Part shown: in pieces, positions 46,534-58,440 of the stretch
Layout: the number at the start of each line of letters is the position of its first letter
Numbering within the stretch: position 1 is the stretch's first letter
Origin: Coptis chinensis
Taxonomy: Eukaryota; Streptophyta; Magnoliopsida; Ranunculales; Ranunculaceae
Length of the DNA: 64,000 bases
Direction of reading: 5' to 3'
Assembly (NCBI GenBank): GCA_015680905.1
Contig: CM027379.1
Location: forward strand, 33,188,501 to 33,252,500
The notes under the pieces: generated by a model
The model's database searches: none
What the model saw: the letters and a program-made list of their open reading frames with translations, nothing else
What the model was told of the DNA's origin: nothing
Made by a program: the position numbers and the translations under genes

Positions 46534-47562
46534 TGATAAGAGCCCAAAACTGTAGTTTTAACCCCTTAATAATCATACTGTTAGACCAATTATGTGAATA
46601 ATAAGTAAGAGTTAATACTGATTACGTGTTTTTATACATTTCAGGCTTCAAAGTCCATTATGTGCAGAAATGTGCCACTTTAGCGAGATAAAGGAGCAAA
46701 AGTCAGCAGAACTTCCGAATGCCATATCTTTGGACTCAGACCTCGGAATTGGGCCTACCTTATGTCAAAACGACCGGCTCGAAAAGAGCTTTCCAATGGT
46801 TGAAGCCTTGGCCCAATCAGAGGAGCAGAAGTGGACGAAACATCTGTCGAAGCCAACTGCAGCTGAAGAGCCCATTTTGGACTAAAGAAATTGGGTTTTG
46901 GGCCCGATTTTCCGGCCCAAAATATGGCTCCAAGCCCATGCACGATTTTGGATCTGGAAGTATAAAAAAAAAGCTTGACTCTTTGTTAATGGCAGTTAGG
47001 TTAGGAAGCTAATGTTAATGGAGTTTAGGGTTAGAAAAAGATAGATCTAGATTAGTTTTTAGATCTAGATCTAGTTTTGAATCTCCATTTTTATTAGTTT
47101 TCATTTCCCTTGTTTTAATTTAAAGTATTAAAATATTGTTAATGCTTCATTAGATAAATCAAGTAGTTTATTATTGATCAAATTCGATTTTGTCATTTAT
47201 CTATTGCTTAGATCTAATTTCATTTCTTGGTTGTTAGTCATTTCGTAGTTATTGATGTTAGATTTTAATTATTGTTTGTTAAATTTCATAAAGTTAGAAT
47301 CTTTAGATTTAGTTGTCTTAAATTTATAATTAGTTTTAGTTTAAACACCAAACACATCACTCTCACCATTGTTCCTTGTGTTGGATCAATTGAATTTGTT
47401 TAAGTCTTGAGAATTAAGAGTGGAACGAATTCCTTACTCATTATATTGCATGATTATGTTTTGAGAGTAAGAGATTTTGATTTAAACGTAAGAACGGTAA
47501 GATTTCGTATTAGTGTTCTTGTAGCATTAATATTTAGGATTCTATTATTTTTACGATTATCA
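46534..47562 (+). repeat. Element F 3' LTR
   Basis: Near-identical to 37301-38332 over about 1029 bp. Confidence 0.93.
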
Positions 47563-47567
47563 GATTA

Positions 47568-50084
47568 CTTCGCTGAAGATGCCACTCGATAGTTCACTCA
47601 GCCCATGGATGGAATTCACTTCCTCCATGGAGGCCAGAGGATTCTGCATTCGTATCTCCACCAACTCAGGGAAACTCAAGGAAACAGCACAGTGTCACTA
47701 GAACACTGTAGAGCATCAGAGACGTGCTCCTGCGTATTGATAGACATGCTAGGTTCCGACGTCCGCAAGGAGAAGGATCTTCTAGACGTCGAGACGAGTC
47801 ATGCACGGATTCTGACTAGGATTCTCCCTAGTGTCCGTATAGTTGGATTTATTTATTTTTAATTTTCTTTCTTACGTGTATGATGTAGTATAAGTTAAAT
47901 TATATGCTTAATATTATATGCTTGTTTTATTTTGCTTTTCTTGTGGAATTTGGTATATGAGTAGAAGGTAAAACAGATACATCATGCCAAAATTTTCCAT
48001 TTTTCTTTCATGCATGTTTTCAAAAATACAAAAACTCAAAAATATTTTATAGTAGAATAAATATCCCTAGTATAATAAACCATGTATTTCTCGTTCTATA
48101 TCAAACAAGCCACGCCCCGAACTTATTTGGGGGTGGCGTATTTTCATCATGAAGAACATAATACAGGTGTATCGCCGTTTTTGCTCATCTTTCTATGGTA
48201 ATCTCTTTCCTTATCTCTTCATACTTTGAGGACGAAGCATAGTTCTATTTGGGGGTGGTATAGTAACATTTTGCAAAAAATAGGTATTTTCTATATAATA
48301 GATATAACAGTATATTTCTTCCATTCTAATTTTTTTTTTCGAAAAAGACCAAAAATATTTTTCCGTTTAGTATTAAAAAGCCTTATTTCCTTTTTCTATG
48401 ATGAATAAAAAGTTTAGAAGTCTCATTATAGCAATAGAGTAAGGATTCGTTCTTCATACTTAGACTAATATACGTATAATAGTTATTTTCTATATAATAG
48501 ATATAACAGTATATTTCTTCCCTTCTAATTTTTTTTTTCGAAAAAGACCAAAAATATTTTTCCGTTTAGTATTAAAAAGCCTTATTTCCTTTTTCTATGA
48601 TGAATAAAAAGTTTAGAAGTCTCATTATAGCAATAGAGTAAGGATTCGTTCTTCATACTTAGACTAATATACGTATAATAGTTTCTGCATCTTTTCATGA
48701 ATGATGACATATATCAGCATTTGTTTGTATATAACAGTGAGTTTCCGAAGCCAATGTTAGAACAACTAAGTTCCACATCTTATGAGAATCTAGCCAAAAG
48801 CCTCATCTGAATGATTATTAAGTGATAACACAAAAGATGTCTGGATAGAAAGACCACACGTCCACTTGCTTGATCACCACGCCATATCCTAATAGAGAAT
48901 TTAGGCCCTTTTTGGATCGATATAGCCCAATAAACATTAAAAACCCAAAAAAATAGTTTTTCTCTAGTTACCCCTCTTGAGCCTTCACTTTTTTCTAAAA
49001 GCCTTTTTATTCTTCACCAAAAATTCATAATATGTTACAACACACAATAAATAGCTTACCCAGCTGACAAATTGAGAACTGGATGGATATCAGAAAAAGA
49101 GAAGAGAAGACCTTGTACCAAAACATAACAGTTACTTGCTTTGAAAAGAAAAGAAAGACCCATCAAAAACCAAAACTCCAAAAATATCAAAGGAGTCAAA
49201 AAAATTGAATCTCCTAAAAGTTTAAAATCAAAAGGAGATGATATCAGAAACAAAAAGAAACAAAAGCAAAGTCAGAACTCTCAAAAATTCAAAATCATAT
49301 GGAGTCACAAAGCCAAAGGGCTAAAATAATATATCACAATTCGGAAGCAAAAGAACAAAACAAGTTTATTCTCAGGTTACAAGTATCTTGAAGACCCAGT
49401 TTCTTGACTTATCAGATTTTGTTTTTCCATTCCGTTTTTCTTTCTAAACTATCACCCTAGCCCCGTAACTCCTAATAAAAAAACCTCTAGCTCGATTAGG
49501 AATAGGATGGTGTGATAGTAACTGGCAAGCATGATCAATCGACCCCGGTTTCTTTGGACGTCATTTGAGTATGCGAGGAATATAAGGGTCCACTGCACTT
49601 GAGATAATGAACATTGAGTGAATCTATCAAAGAGTTGTGATTGCAACATACCTCTGTGAGAACCCACCCTAAGGAAGCTCTCCAAAAGCTTCAGAAACGA
49701 CTCTGCTTTTGCATTTCATTGCTCATGTTTTGCACATTTATCTTTAGATGATTAAATTACTGTATATATGTTATTCTAAGTTCAAAGGAGCTTGTCCTTA
49801 TTCACCGCTAATAAGATGTATGAATTTCTGAGAATAAATAAGGAAACAAGACCTTTTGTACTAAATAGAAGAAGTTTGTGAGTACCTTCACTAGAAAACT
49901 CTCACGAGGCTTAAAGCTCGTCCACTAGGGAATTCCTAGTGGTTTAAGGCCTTGTTGCGTATGGTAAATGCAATCACACTCTGCGAAATGAGATTAGTAT
50001 AACTTACAATAAATCACTCATTTGTGATTTTAGTTTTTTCTCTCATCCTTGCTTGAGTACAAGCAAGATGCTATTTGGGGGTGG
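47568..50084 (+). other. Element B 3' part resumed after F
   Basis: First about 300 bases continue the extra ORF region of B; the rest is non-coding. Polypurine-like tracts follow at 48124, 48245 and 50073. Hairpins precede two of them (48224-48237; 50048-50067). The three-hairpin block is at 49904-49973. Confidence 0.75.
48285..48682. repeat. 199-bp tandem duplication in B 3' region
   Basis: The unit starting tattttctatataatagata at 48285 repeats at 48484 with very few differences. Much younger than B itself, since the copies are more alike than the two LTRs of B. Confidence 0.93.
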
Positions 50085-50943
50085 TGATCAGCTCCCAAAT
50101 GTGCATTTTATTACCCGTATATTGTCGCATTATAGCCTATCTTACCCTTAACGAAAAGACAACTCATAGCTTTTATTTCCTTTTTTAGGTTATGGAGTAT
50201 TTCAGACCACTTATCCTAAAAGCCGCGTCCTAACACCAAAAGGAGCCTTAATCATGCTTATTATGAAGACCAGAAGCTGCTATAGAAAAGTGCTGAAAAA
50301 GTAAAAGTCAACGGTCAAAGTCAAAAGTCAAGGTCAAAAGTCAAAGCCCTCAAATCAGAAGACCATAGATGGAGGCCCTTATCTCAAAATATGACATTAT
50401 CCCAAAACCTACCTTGGTTAAGAAGAAATCAAAAAGCAAAAACAAAAACAAAAGCAAAAGCAAAAGCAAAAGTGAAGTGTGAGGTGTCTCATTTATAATG
50501 GAGAAGGGCAAATTTGTAAAAGGTAAAAGTAAGGGTATATAATCCAAAAGTAAGGGAGAGAGAAAGTATCCATTGTCTTTGGATCCAAACCATTTGGTTT
50601 GTTTAATTTCTTATCTAGTTTTTCAATTCAAGTTTTTACTTTGTTGTTCTTCATTTCCTTTTAATTAAAACTTGTTATTTTCATTTGTTCTTATTTCAAT
50701 CTTCAATCAATCTTTGTTGTTCTTGTTTCAATCATCATCAATCTTTCTTTCAATGTTTTCAAGTTATTTCAATACTAACAACTAAAGCTTTCTTGTTTTC
50801 ATTAGCTTAAAACCAATCTAATCTATACAAAGAGTCTACCTTTCTTCTTCATAACTCCCAAACTAAACCTCTAAACAATTTAGGATGAACCTCACTTCTA
50901 AACAAACTTTTTGAAGTAACACACCACAATACACAAGCCTTTA
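50085..50943 (+). repeat. Element B 3' LTR
   Basis: About 859 bp, starts TGATCAGCTCCC after tract TTTGGGGGTGG. GTCAA array 50306-50345, TATA box at 50536. An AAGCAA/AAACAA short repeat near 50433-50470 is longer than in the 5' copy. Confidence 0.92.
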
Positions 50944-50948
50944 GCTAC

Positions 50949-50975
50949 TCACACTTTAGTTTAGCTGTAATTAGG

Positions 50976-51019
<44 letters not shown>

Positions 51020-51697
51020 GTTTAATTTAGGTTTAATTAATTAGTCTGTAGTGTAGCCTCCATTAAACCCTATTCAATAAAAGCTTTTAGTTAATTTCAA
51101 TTCTTGTCTTTACATTATTGTCTTAGTTTAATTAATCCAATGACAGAAGGCTAAAACCTCCATTAGAGGGGGGGGGGGGGGGTTAATGAAACCACGTGAG
51201 GATGGTTAGAAATTAGTTTAATTATTGTTTTGCATAAGAACTTCAAGTTCTTTGTTGTGAGTGTCTAGAGATAGAGCTCATAATGGAGGACTAGAGATTA
51301 GAAACCCCATCAAAGAGATTTGTGGGGGTGCTAATCTCTCATGCTAGTCAAACAATGACAATAGAGATGTAGGTTGTTTACTTGGGATCAAAGAAAAACG
51401 ATTCGATGACTAAACTAATAGCCAATTGAATCACGTGGTTGATTACCTATCTAATTATCTTTCTTTCATTTAAATCTACTGTTTCGTATCTTTTATCTAC
51501 TGTTTTCATATTATAAATTGCTCTCTCATTATTGAATAGTTGTTTAGTCTAAATTCGTGTCAAGTACGTGCAAACAAAAGTGGATCGAAAATGATTTCTC
51601 CCATATATCAACATGTATTGAGAGTATTATTATATATTGATTAGCATGTTTTAGTATGTAGAAATACTATTTTTACACTATCAAAATTTAGTTATCA
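50949..51697 (+). repeat. Element A 3' LTR, second part
   Basis: Resumes at CACACTTTAGTTTAG after B and ends GTTATCA, followed by CTAGC. Contains a (CT)n run at 50979-51018 and a G run at about 51171-51182, both longer than in the 5' LTR. Confidence 0.92.
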
Positions 51698-51857
51698 CTA
51701 GCAATTCTAAAAATGAGCCCACAGTAAGTTGCCACATTCCATATTCTTTCATCTATGATATTTAGACCACCCTCAATCTTACCAAGCTTGAGAGTTGCAT
51801 GATTGGCTTTATGTAGTCTTCTTTCCATAAACGGCCCTGACCACAAGAACTTATTCG

Positions 51858-53080
51858 TTATCTAGAGATCTTATTCACCACACCAATGGGTAACATAAAA
51901 GTCCTTGCCCTGTAGCCTAGGAAAGACTGCAAAATTGATTGGATCAGTTGTACCCTTCCTACAAAGGGCAATAATCTATTCTTCCAGTTAGTTATTCTAG
52001 AGGAGAACATCTCTATCAGTGGCAAACAATCTTTAAGACCCAATCTAGAAGCTGTGAGAGGGAGGCCTAAGTATTTAACATGAGGTTGGATAAGAGAAAC
52101 TTCCATTGTACCAACCAAGTCCTTACTTCCATTCTCAGAAATGCTGCCAGTAACCATTGTGGTCTTGTTAGCATTGAGCTTTAGACCAGTTAGGTTGGAG
52201 AAACATTCTAACACCTCCTTTACTCCTTCAATAGAAGCTGCATTACTTTTACAAAACAACAAAACATCTTCTGCAAAGCATAAGTGAGTGATATGCAATC
52301 TTTTACACTTGGAATGATAATCAATTATTTTTCTACTCATGGCCTATTTCATAAGACCACCTAAGACCTCCATGACCAGAACAAATAAGTAAGGAGATAA
52401 GGGGTCCCTATGTCTTAGCCCTTTTGTTCCTTCAAAATAGCCCTGTGGAACTCCATTAATAAGGATGGAGCAGGAGGGAGAGGTATAACACACAGTAATC
52501 CATTTAATGAAAGGAAATGGAAATCTAAATCTCTTTAGGATCTTCTCCATAGAATCCCAACACATTGAATCATAGGCCTTTTGTACATCTATTTTCATAG
52601 AACACCTGTGACGACCATGACTTATATTATAACCTCTAATGAGTTCATAAGCTAAGAGTAAGTTGTCTTGGATGCTTCTCCCAGGGACAAAAGCAGATTG
52701 GTTGAGATCAATCACATGAGTCATAATAGGTTTCATCGTATTACTAATCACTTTGGAGATGCACTTATATACTACATTACAGCAAGCAATAGGTCTAAAT
52801 TCATCTAACCTTGAAGGTTTATGTTTTTTGGGATAAGACACAAAAAAGTAGAGTTGATACCTCTATGCAAATAGTTGTGCCCAAAAACATACTTAACTGC
52901 CTTAATGAAAACCTCTCCAATGATTGACCAAGCTCTTTTGTAGAAAACCACATTGAACTCATTTGGTCTAGGAGATTTACTGTCCTGCATATCAAAAAGG
53001 GCCTCTTGAATTTCCTCTGAAGAAATGCTCTCCATAAGAGTAGTCGTTTCCTCTTGACTAACTTCTCTTCTGATAGCCAA
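51858..53080 (-). pseudogene. LINE reverse transcriptase
   Basis: Non-LTR reverse transcriptase motifs in order: FRPIACCNVVYKCISKV, NQSAFVPGRSIQDN, MKIDVQKAYDSMCWD, RHRDPLSPYLFVLVMEVL, HITHLCFAEDVLLF, LGLPLTASRLGLKD. Damage is visible: the usual FADD box reads FAED, an in-frame TAG separates the parts at about 52341-52346, and RQGDPLSP has become RHRDPLSP. The frame also shifts near 52805-52845. Not functional. Confidence 0.9.
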
Positions 53081-53143
53081 CTCTTCTAAAACATTTTCAT
53101 TTCATTCGATGCCATCTTCAACTCCCAAAATGCCTTCATAATA

Positions 53144-54346
53144 TTATAGGAAAGATCGAGAGACCTTTTGTTGTCCTTGCACCCTGTTACCATTGAGGTC
53201 CTCCACATACCATATAAGATTTATAGTCTTTTTCTCTTTTATTGCAGCAAAAATGAAAGCATTACATTTGTCACCACAACTCATCCAATCACATTCTAGT
53301 CTTTGACTTAAATCTACCTGTTCCATCTCTACAAGCTTGACAAGTTTGCTTCTGCTTTCTTTCTCCTTATTGCTTAGAAAATTATTTAAAGGTCGAAGTT
53401 GTTGATATCTCTGTATCTGCTTTAGCTCCTCCCTAGCTACTTCCACTCTCTTTTGTAAGTTAGATAGATGCATGCGAGCCCAGCCTTTAAGTCCAGCCTT
53501 CACCAGCTTCAACTTCTGTGTAAAAACATACAACCAACTACCATACACCTCTGTCTCCCAGCAGGCTTGAACAATTGGTAGAAAATTAGAGTGCATTGCC
53601 CCAAAGTTGCAAAATCAGAAAGGAAGCTTCCTCTTTTCCTTATTGAATATACTGATGACCATTGGAGAGTGGTCAGAAACACTAGGAGTGTGGAACTCTA
53701 CAACAGAATTGGTGAACTGATTTAACCAAAGAGAGTTAACCAACACTCTATCAATCTTAGACCATTTCCTTACAACTTCACCACAATTTGTCCATGTAAA
53801 AAAGTTACCATAAGATTTAAGGTCTGTCAATCCAGTGTGCGATACTAGATTAGCAAAAGGGATGGTTTCCCTGGGTGTAACAGTCTCACCTCCTATCCTT
53901 TCATGGGAGTATAAAACATTATTGAAATCTCCCACTACCACCCATGCTTCTTGAATGGTAGTATATAAATTCTTTATATCTTGCCATAGCAGTAATCTTT
54001 CTCTCCTACTATTCGGGGCATGAACTACTGTCAACAAAAAACTAGAACCATCATGTAAGAAGGATACCTTGCAATGAATAAATTGGCCTATCTCCTTAAG
54101 CTTTAGAACAACTACTTTACTAACATCCCATGCCAACAATATTCTACTTGACGCATCACTGGCATAGTTATGCACAAACTCCCAAGATGGACAACATATC
54201 CTATGAATGAGCTCACTATTAGCTTCTCTAACTTTAGTTTCTAATAACCCCATCAGAAATACACCATTCTTTGTTCTAAAATGGCCTATTTCTTTTTCCT
54301 TATTTACGTGATTTAACCCCCTTACATTCCATACACTACAATTCAC
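53144..54346 (-). pseudogene. LINE AP-type endonuclease and linker
   Basis: 53615-54346 encodes an exonuclease/endonuclease/phosphatase domain: WNVRGLN, LLETKV, VVGDFNN, KIDRVLV and SDHSPM supply the expected Asn, Glu, Asp/Asn and His positions. In a LINE it nicks target DNA. The frame opens at GTG (54346) right behind the ORF1 stop. The downstream linker 53144-53596 lies in another frame, with a shift near 53600, and a gap without frame follows to 53080. Confidence 0.88.
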
Positions 54347-54612
54347 TTTCGTTGAGAGTTTTTCTTCCCACTAGATCCTTTATTTTTATTTCTACCCTTT
54401 TTACCATTGTTAGGGGAGTTGATTTCTTCAAAATTTCTCCTCTGAGCTCCAGTTTTAGCTTTCGCAGAAGCACTATTTTGTGAATTCTCTGTGCTATAAG
54501 GGTTACTTCTTGTTTCACCACTCCTAAGAGCCAATAATTGTTCTTGAGGCTTCTCAACCTCATGATTAGAAAATAGATACTATTCTGCATCTGAAATATC
54601 ATCCTCAAGTTC
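54343..54612 (-). pseudogene. LINE ORF1 C-terminal end
   Basis: The last 60 or so codons read a Lys/Asn/Ser-rich basic tail (PNNGKKGRNKNKGSSGKKN) ending at a TGA that abuts the ORF2 region. ORF1 of plant LINEs encodes an RNA-binding protein. The N-terminal part would lie beyond element D. Confidence 0.6.
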
Positions 54613-55503
54613 TGAAGTAGACTAGTGGTTAGTATCTCAAAGTTGTTTCAATGAGGTTCACCATAAATTGTTTGGAGCTTGAATGAATGGGAGTTTGAAG
54701 GGAGGAAGGTAGGTTTCGTAGATTTTAGGACTTGTTTTCTTAACTTTAGTTGTATTGAAGAACATTAGAAAGACTTGTTGATTTGAATGATTTAAAATAC
54801 TAACTTGAAAGGAATAAGTTGATTGAAAGGAAGAACACAACTTGAAGGAAATAACTTGATTGAAATAAAGAATAAACTTGAAAGAAATAACTTGATTGAA
54901 TTGAAAAACAAAAAGTAAACAACTTGAATGCAAATGACTTGAAAAATAAAATCCTACACTACTCCTACATGACACTAGAATAAGTCTAGGTGCATTCTCT
55001 CATCCTACTTTAGAGTTCTCATGCTCTTACTTTTACAAAATACTGATTTGCCTTCTCCATTTACAGTCAAGACACTTCACCAAGTTTGCTTTATGCTTTT
55101 CCTTTTTCCTTTTTCCTTTTGCTTTTTCATTTCTTCTTGATCATGCAAGCTAGGTTTTAGAGAAAGCCTAGCTTCTTTTGTATCAAGGACATCTATCTCC
55201 GGTCTTCTGAGTTAAGGACTTGACTTTCAGCTTTCTGGTTTGGAGTCCTTGACCGTTGACCTTTGATTTTGACTTTGACTTTGACTTTTTCAGCACTTTT
55301 TCATAGCAGCTTTGAGTCTTCATAATAATCGTAAATAAGGCTCATTTTGGTGCTAAGACGCAGTTTTTATGATAAGTGGTCTGAATTACTCTGTAACCTG
55401 AAAAAGGCAATAAAATCTATTGAGTTGTTTTTTCATTATGCGTAGGAAGGGCTGTAATGCAGTAATGTAAGGGTAATAAAACGCACAATTTGGGAGCTGA
55501 TCA
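54613..55503 (-). repeat. Element D 3' LTR
   Basis: Right edge ...GAGCTGATCA (start TGATCAGCTCCC on the minus strand), left edge TGAAGTAG. 891 bp. TTGAC array at 55247-55287 (five TTGACC/TTGACT words). Confidence 0.88.
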
Positions 55504-57038
55504 CCACCCCCAAATAGCATTTTGATTGTCCTCAAGCAAAGATGAGATAAAAAGCTAAGATCACAAATGAGTGATTTATTATTAATTATACAAATCTCGT
55601 TTCGTAAAGTGCGATTGCATTGACCATATGCAATAAGGCCTTAAACCACTAGGAATTCCCTAGTGGACGAGCTTTAAGCCTCGTGAGAGTTTTCTAGAGA
55701 AGGTACTCACAAAGTTCTTCTATCTAGTACAAAGGGTCTTGTCTCCTTATTTATTCTCAGAAGTCTATACATCTCATTAGCGGGGAATAAGGACAAGCTC
55801 CTTTGAACTTAGAATAACATATGTACAGTAATTTAATCATCTAAAGATAAATGCACAAACATGAGCAATGAAGCACAAAAGCAGAGTCATTTCCGAAACT
55901 TTTGGAGAGTGTCCTTACGGTGGGTTTTCACAGGGATGTGCTAAAACATAAACTCTCTGATAGATTCACTCAAGTTTCGTTCAATCAAATGCAGTGGGCA
56001 TTTATATTCCTCACATACATGAATGACGAACAAAAGAAACTGGGGTCGATCGATCACACTTGCTGCTTACTATCACACTATCTTATTCCTAATTGAGCTA
56101 GAAGCCTTTTATTAGGAGTTACGGGGCTAGGGTGATGGTTTAGAAAGAAAAAGGAAGGGAAAACAAAAATCTGAAAAGTTAAGAAATTGGGTCTTCAAGA
56201 TACTTGTAACTAGAGAAGAACCTTGTTTTGTTCTTTGCTTCCGAATTGTGCTTCTTTAGCCCTTTGGCTTTGTGACTCCATAAGATTTTGAATTTGGGAG
56301 TTCTAACTTTGCTTTTGTTTCTTTTTGTTTTTGTTTATGATATAATCTCCTTTTGATTTTGAAATTTTAGGAGATTTGATTTTTGACTCCTTTGATTTTT
56401 TTGGAGTTTTGGTTTTTGATGGGTCTTTCTTTTCTTTTCGAAACAACTAACTGATCTATTTTTGTACAAGGTCTTCTCTTCTCTTTTTTTGATATCTATC
56501 CAATTCTCAACTCGTTATTTGGGTAAGCTTTTTATTGTGTGTTGTAACGGGTTAGGGATTTATGGTGAAGAATAAAAAGCTTTTAGAAATTGGTGATCCA
56601 AAAAGCTTAAATTCTCTCTTAGATATGGGGTAACTAGAGGAAAACATCTATCTTTTTAGTTTTAGATTCGCTTATTTGGCTATATTGATCCAAAAAGGGC
56701 CTAAATTCTCTCTTTTTCCATATTTTAAAGCGTTTGTTTATCCAATCAAAATGGAAATGGCTTTTCCATATGGAAACAAATGGAAAAGGTTTTGGTCTTT
56801 TTATCCGGACATCCCGAAATAGATAAATAGGAACTTATCACTAATAATCATTTAGATGATTCTTTTGGCTAGATTCAAACAAACATGATATGGAACTTAA
56901 TTGTTCTTAACCTTAGTCCATTCCAAAACTCACCCATTTTATTTCTATATACAATCAAAAGCTTTATCCATTCCATTCCAATTATTCCATTTGGATACAT
57001 ATTATTCATGAAAAAATGCAGAAACTATTGTACGTATA
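54613..57038 (-). mobile_element. Element D: B-family Athila-like element, 3' part, minus strand
   Basis: 3' LTR 54613-55503, then (reading right) the polypurine tract CCACCCCCAAA, hairpin and three-hairpin block as in B, and further non-coding 3' sequence until a copia LTR begins at 57039. The flank at left is AGTTC (54608-54612). The rest, including its 5' LTR, must lie to the right of the window or be lost. Fossil. Confidence 0.85.
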
Positions 57039-58015
57039 TGATAGGGTTATATACTAAAAGTATTACTTTTGTATTAACTCTAATTCTTTATATTTTGAAT
57101 GAGAATCATATGGGCAAATGTTATGCATATTATATATGTTATTAGTTATATGCATGTGTCTAATACTTTATGTTGTAGATGATATAGTGTGAACACACAG
57201 AAGATCATATCATCAGTACTTTATAAAGTATAAGTAATCGTTCACAACCTAGATGGATTAGGACAAACCACTGGTACGGTTGTAGTATAATCTGGTATTA
57301 GTCTATCTTGACTATAGGATTACACTAGTACACTTTGTGTGTATTGAACAATACCAAGTGAGGTTGTTTCTCCTTATACTGACTATATAAGAGAACAAAC
57401 GCCTCTGTTATTATGGATGCTTGTCCTCATAATCCGGATATAATAATGGGTACTTACATGTATTGTACATTGCTTTAAATCATCAATGAGTGAGATTCAT
57501 ATGTGAATCAACAAACTCGATGGATTGGGTAATGACATTGTATGTAAGGTGTGAAGTTGATTATAGAAGGAATCCGTGTCCCGTAAGAAGTCGGGTTGAT
57601 GATGTCCCCTTAGGAGCTCAAAAAGATTGTCATGTAAACCCTGCAGGTGGATTTATTCCGACATGACAATGAGGTTGAGTGGTACTACTCAAGGACATAA
57701 GAAGTTGATTAATGTAGTTGTCAGTAACTTGGACTTAATCAAGGAACATTCGATATCTTAAACACGGGAGATCAACGAGCATATAATATGGAGCCCGTAA
57801 ATGCCGACATCGCAATTTGGGATTAGAGGCGTTGGTCAACAATGACCTTTAGTGGAATAAGCCATTTGTTGGACGGACTTGGGCCGTGTGTTCTGGGCTA
57901 ACATGGGAATCCCAAGCCCGTTAGGAGGCCCAACCCTAATTTCTCCTCATGGTCCCTGTTATAGCCTATAAATAGAATACTCTTTCTTTCTGGCTGAAAT
58001 TCACTATTCATTATT
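57039..58015 (+). mobile_element. Copia LTR, plus strand, cut by a CACTA element
   Basis: Starts TGATAGGGTTATATAC and follows the LTR at 14981-16230 in inverted orientation until about 58000, so it is a 5'-type copy of the same copia family. It stops where CACTACACC begins (58016). The remaining LTR and body are not in the window. It lies in element D next to the sequence tacgtata. Confidence 0.85.
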
Positions 58016-58440
58016 CACTACACCGCATTGGTGAAAAACGACACTAGCTTAGGACCGGCCATGACCGCCTTTAATTTAGGACTTTGCAAAACCGCCGATA
58101 TGGCATAAGGTCGTCAGATATCGATCTAACCTAAAATAGGGGACGGATTTTGGTGTAGTAAATACACGACGGTAAAGGTAGTTCCGAACTCGCCGCTTAG
58201 GTGGTGGGCTGGCTTTTCATTCATTCTCGTTCACCGCTTTTCACTATTAAGCTCATTTTTTTTCATTCTCGCTCATTATTTTCACTAACACAAGTATGAG
58301 AGACTCTAGTGGAAAGTGAGAGAGAAACACTAAAAAAAAAGGTGACTTCTAACAAACCGCTTCGTGAGCTTCGCAAGGAACACAAGGAGCACAAAGCAAG
58401 AGCTTGTGAGCTTCAAAGGAAATTGTAAAAGCTCTCTCTC
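58016..58440 (+). mobile_element. CACTA-type transposon terminus
   Basis: CACTACACCGCATTGG at 58016 has the CACTA start of En/Spm-type elements. An inverted match GGATTTTGGTGTAGT lies at 58145-58159. GC-richer subterminal sequence with repeated ACCGCC/CCGCC words follows (58066-58090, 58190). Either this is the left end of a large CACTA element running past the window end, or 58016-58160 is a small CACTA MITE of 145 bp. The left 3-base flank is ATT. Confidence 0.6.

Larger units (their letters stand above)
37301..47562 (+). mobile_element. Athila-like element F (gag-protease only), youngest of the nest
   Basis: Target duplication GATTA at 37296-37300 and 47563-47567, inside element B. 5' LTR 37301-38332 and 3' LTR 46534-47562 are almost identical, so the insertion is recent compared with A and B. 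The body has a leader with GC-rich hairpins, gag, protease, an unassigned ORF remnant and a long non-coding 3' part. No reverse transcriptase or integrase is seen. Broken in many places, so it must have moved with enzymes of another element. Confidence 0.92.
25088..50943 (+). mobile_element. Athila-like Ty3/gypsy element B with pol, broken and nested
   Basis: Target duplication GCTAC at 25083-25087 and 50944-50948, inside the 3' LTR of A. 5' LTR 25088-25922, primer site AATGGCGCCGCCG from 25923, leader, gag, protease, reverse transcriptase, RNase H, integrase, an extra ORF region after pol, long non-coding 3' part, polypurine tract and 3' LTR 50085-50943. Many breaks. Three later insertions sit inside it: a MITE (27640), a solo LTR of its own family (32639) and element F (37301). 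LTR copies differ by some 5-6 percent by eye, so it is intermediate in age. Confidence 0.92.
16722..51697 (+). mobile_element. Athila-like Ty3/gypsy element A (gag-protease only), broken and nested
   Basis: Target duplication CTAGC at 16717-16721 and 51698-51702 on both sides, LINE sequence outside. 5' LTR 16722-18015; 3' LTR split into 24699-25087 and about 50949-51697 by element B. The primer site after the 5' LTR resembles the Athila type (ATGGCGGCG). It has gag and an aspartic protease but no reverse transcriptase or integrase between 22.1 and 24.7 kb, where a long non-coding 3' part sits. Broken at a number of places. LTR copies differ at roughly one site in ten where compared by eye, making it older than B and F. 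Confidence 0.9.
51698..54612 (-). mobile_element. LINE segment 1 (end of ORF1, endonuclease, RT)
   Basis: Largest piece of the L1-like LINE, minus strand. It is bounded at left by the element A duplication CTAGC and at right by element D, whose LTR starts at 54613. The LINE 5' end is not in the window next to this piece. Together with pieces at 16231, 10003 and 8323 it gives about 4.5 kb of LINE. Confidence 0.88.

Noticed and set aside
58016-58160. Firm call of a 145-bp CACTA MITE
   Set aside because: The inverted match covers only about nine bases at the very end and the 3-base flanks (ATT, AAT) do not agree; kept as an alternative only.
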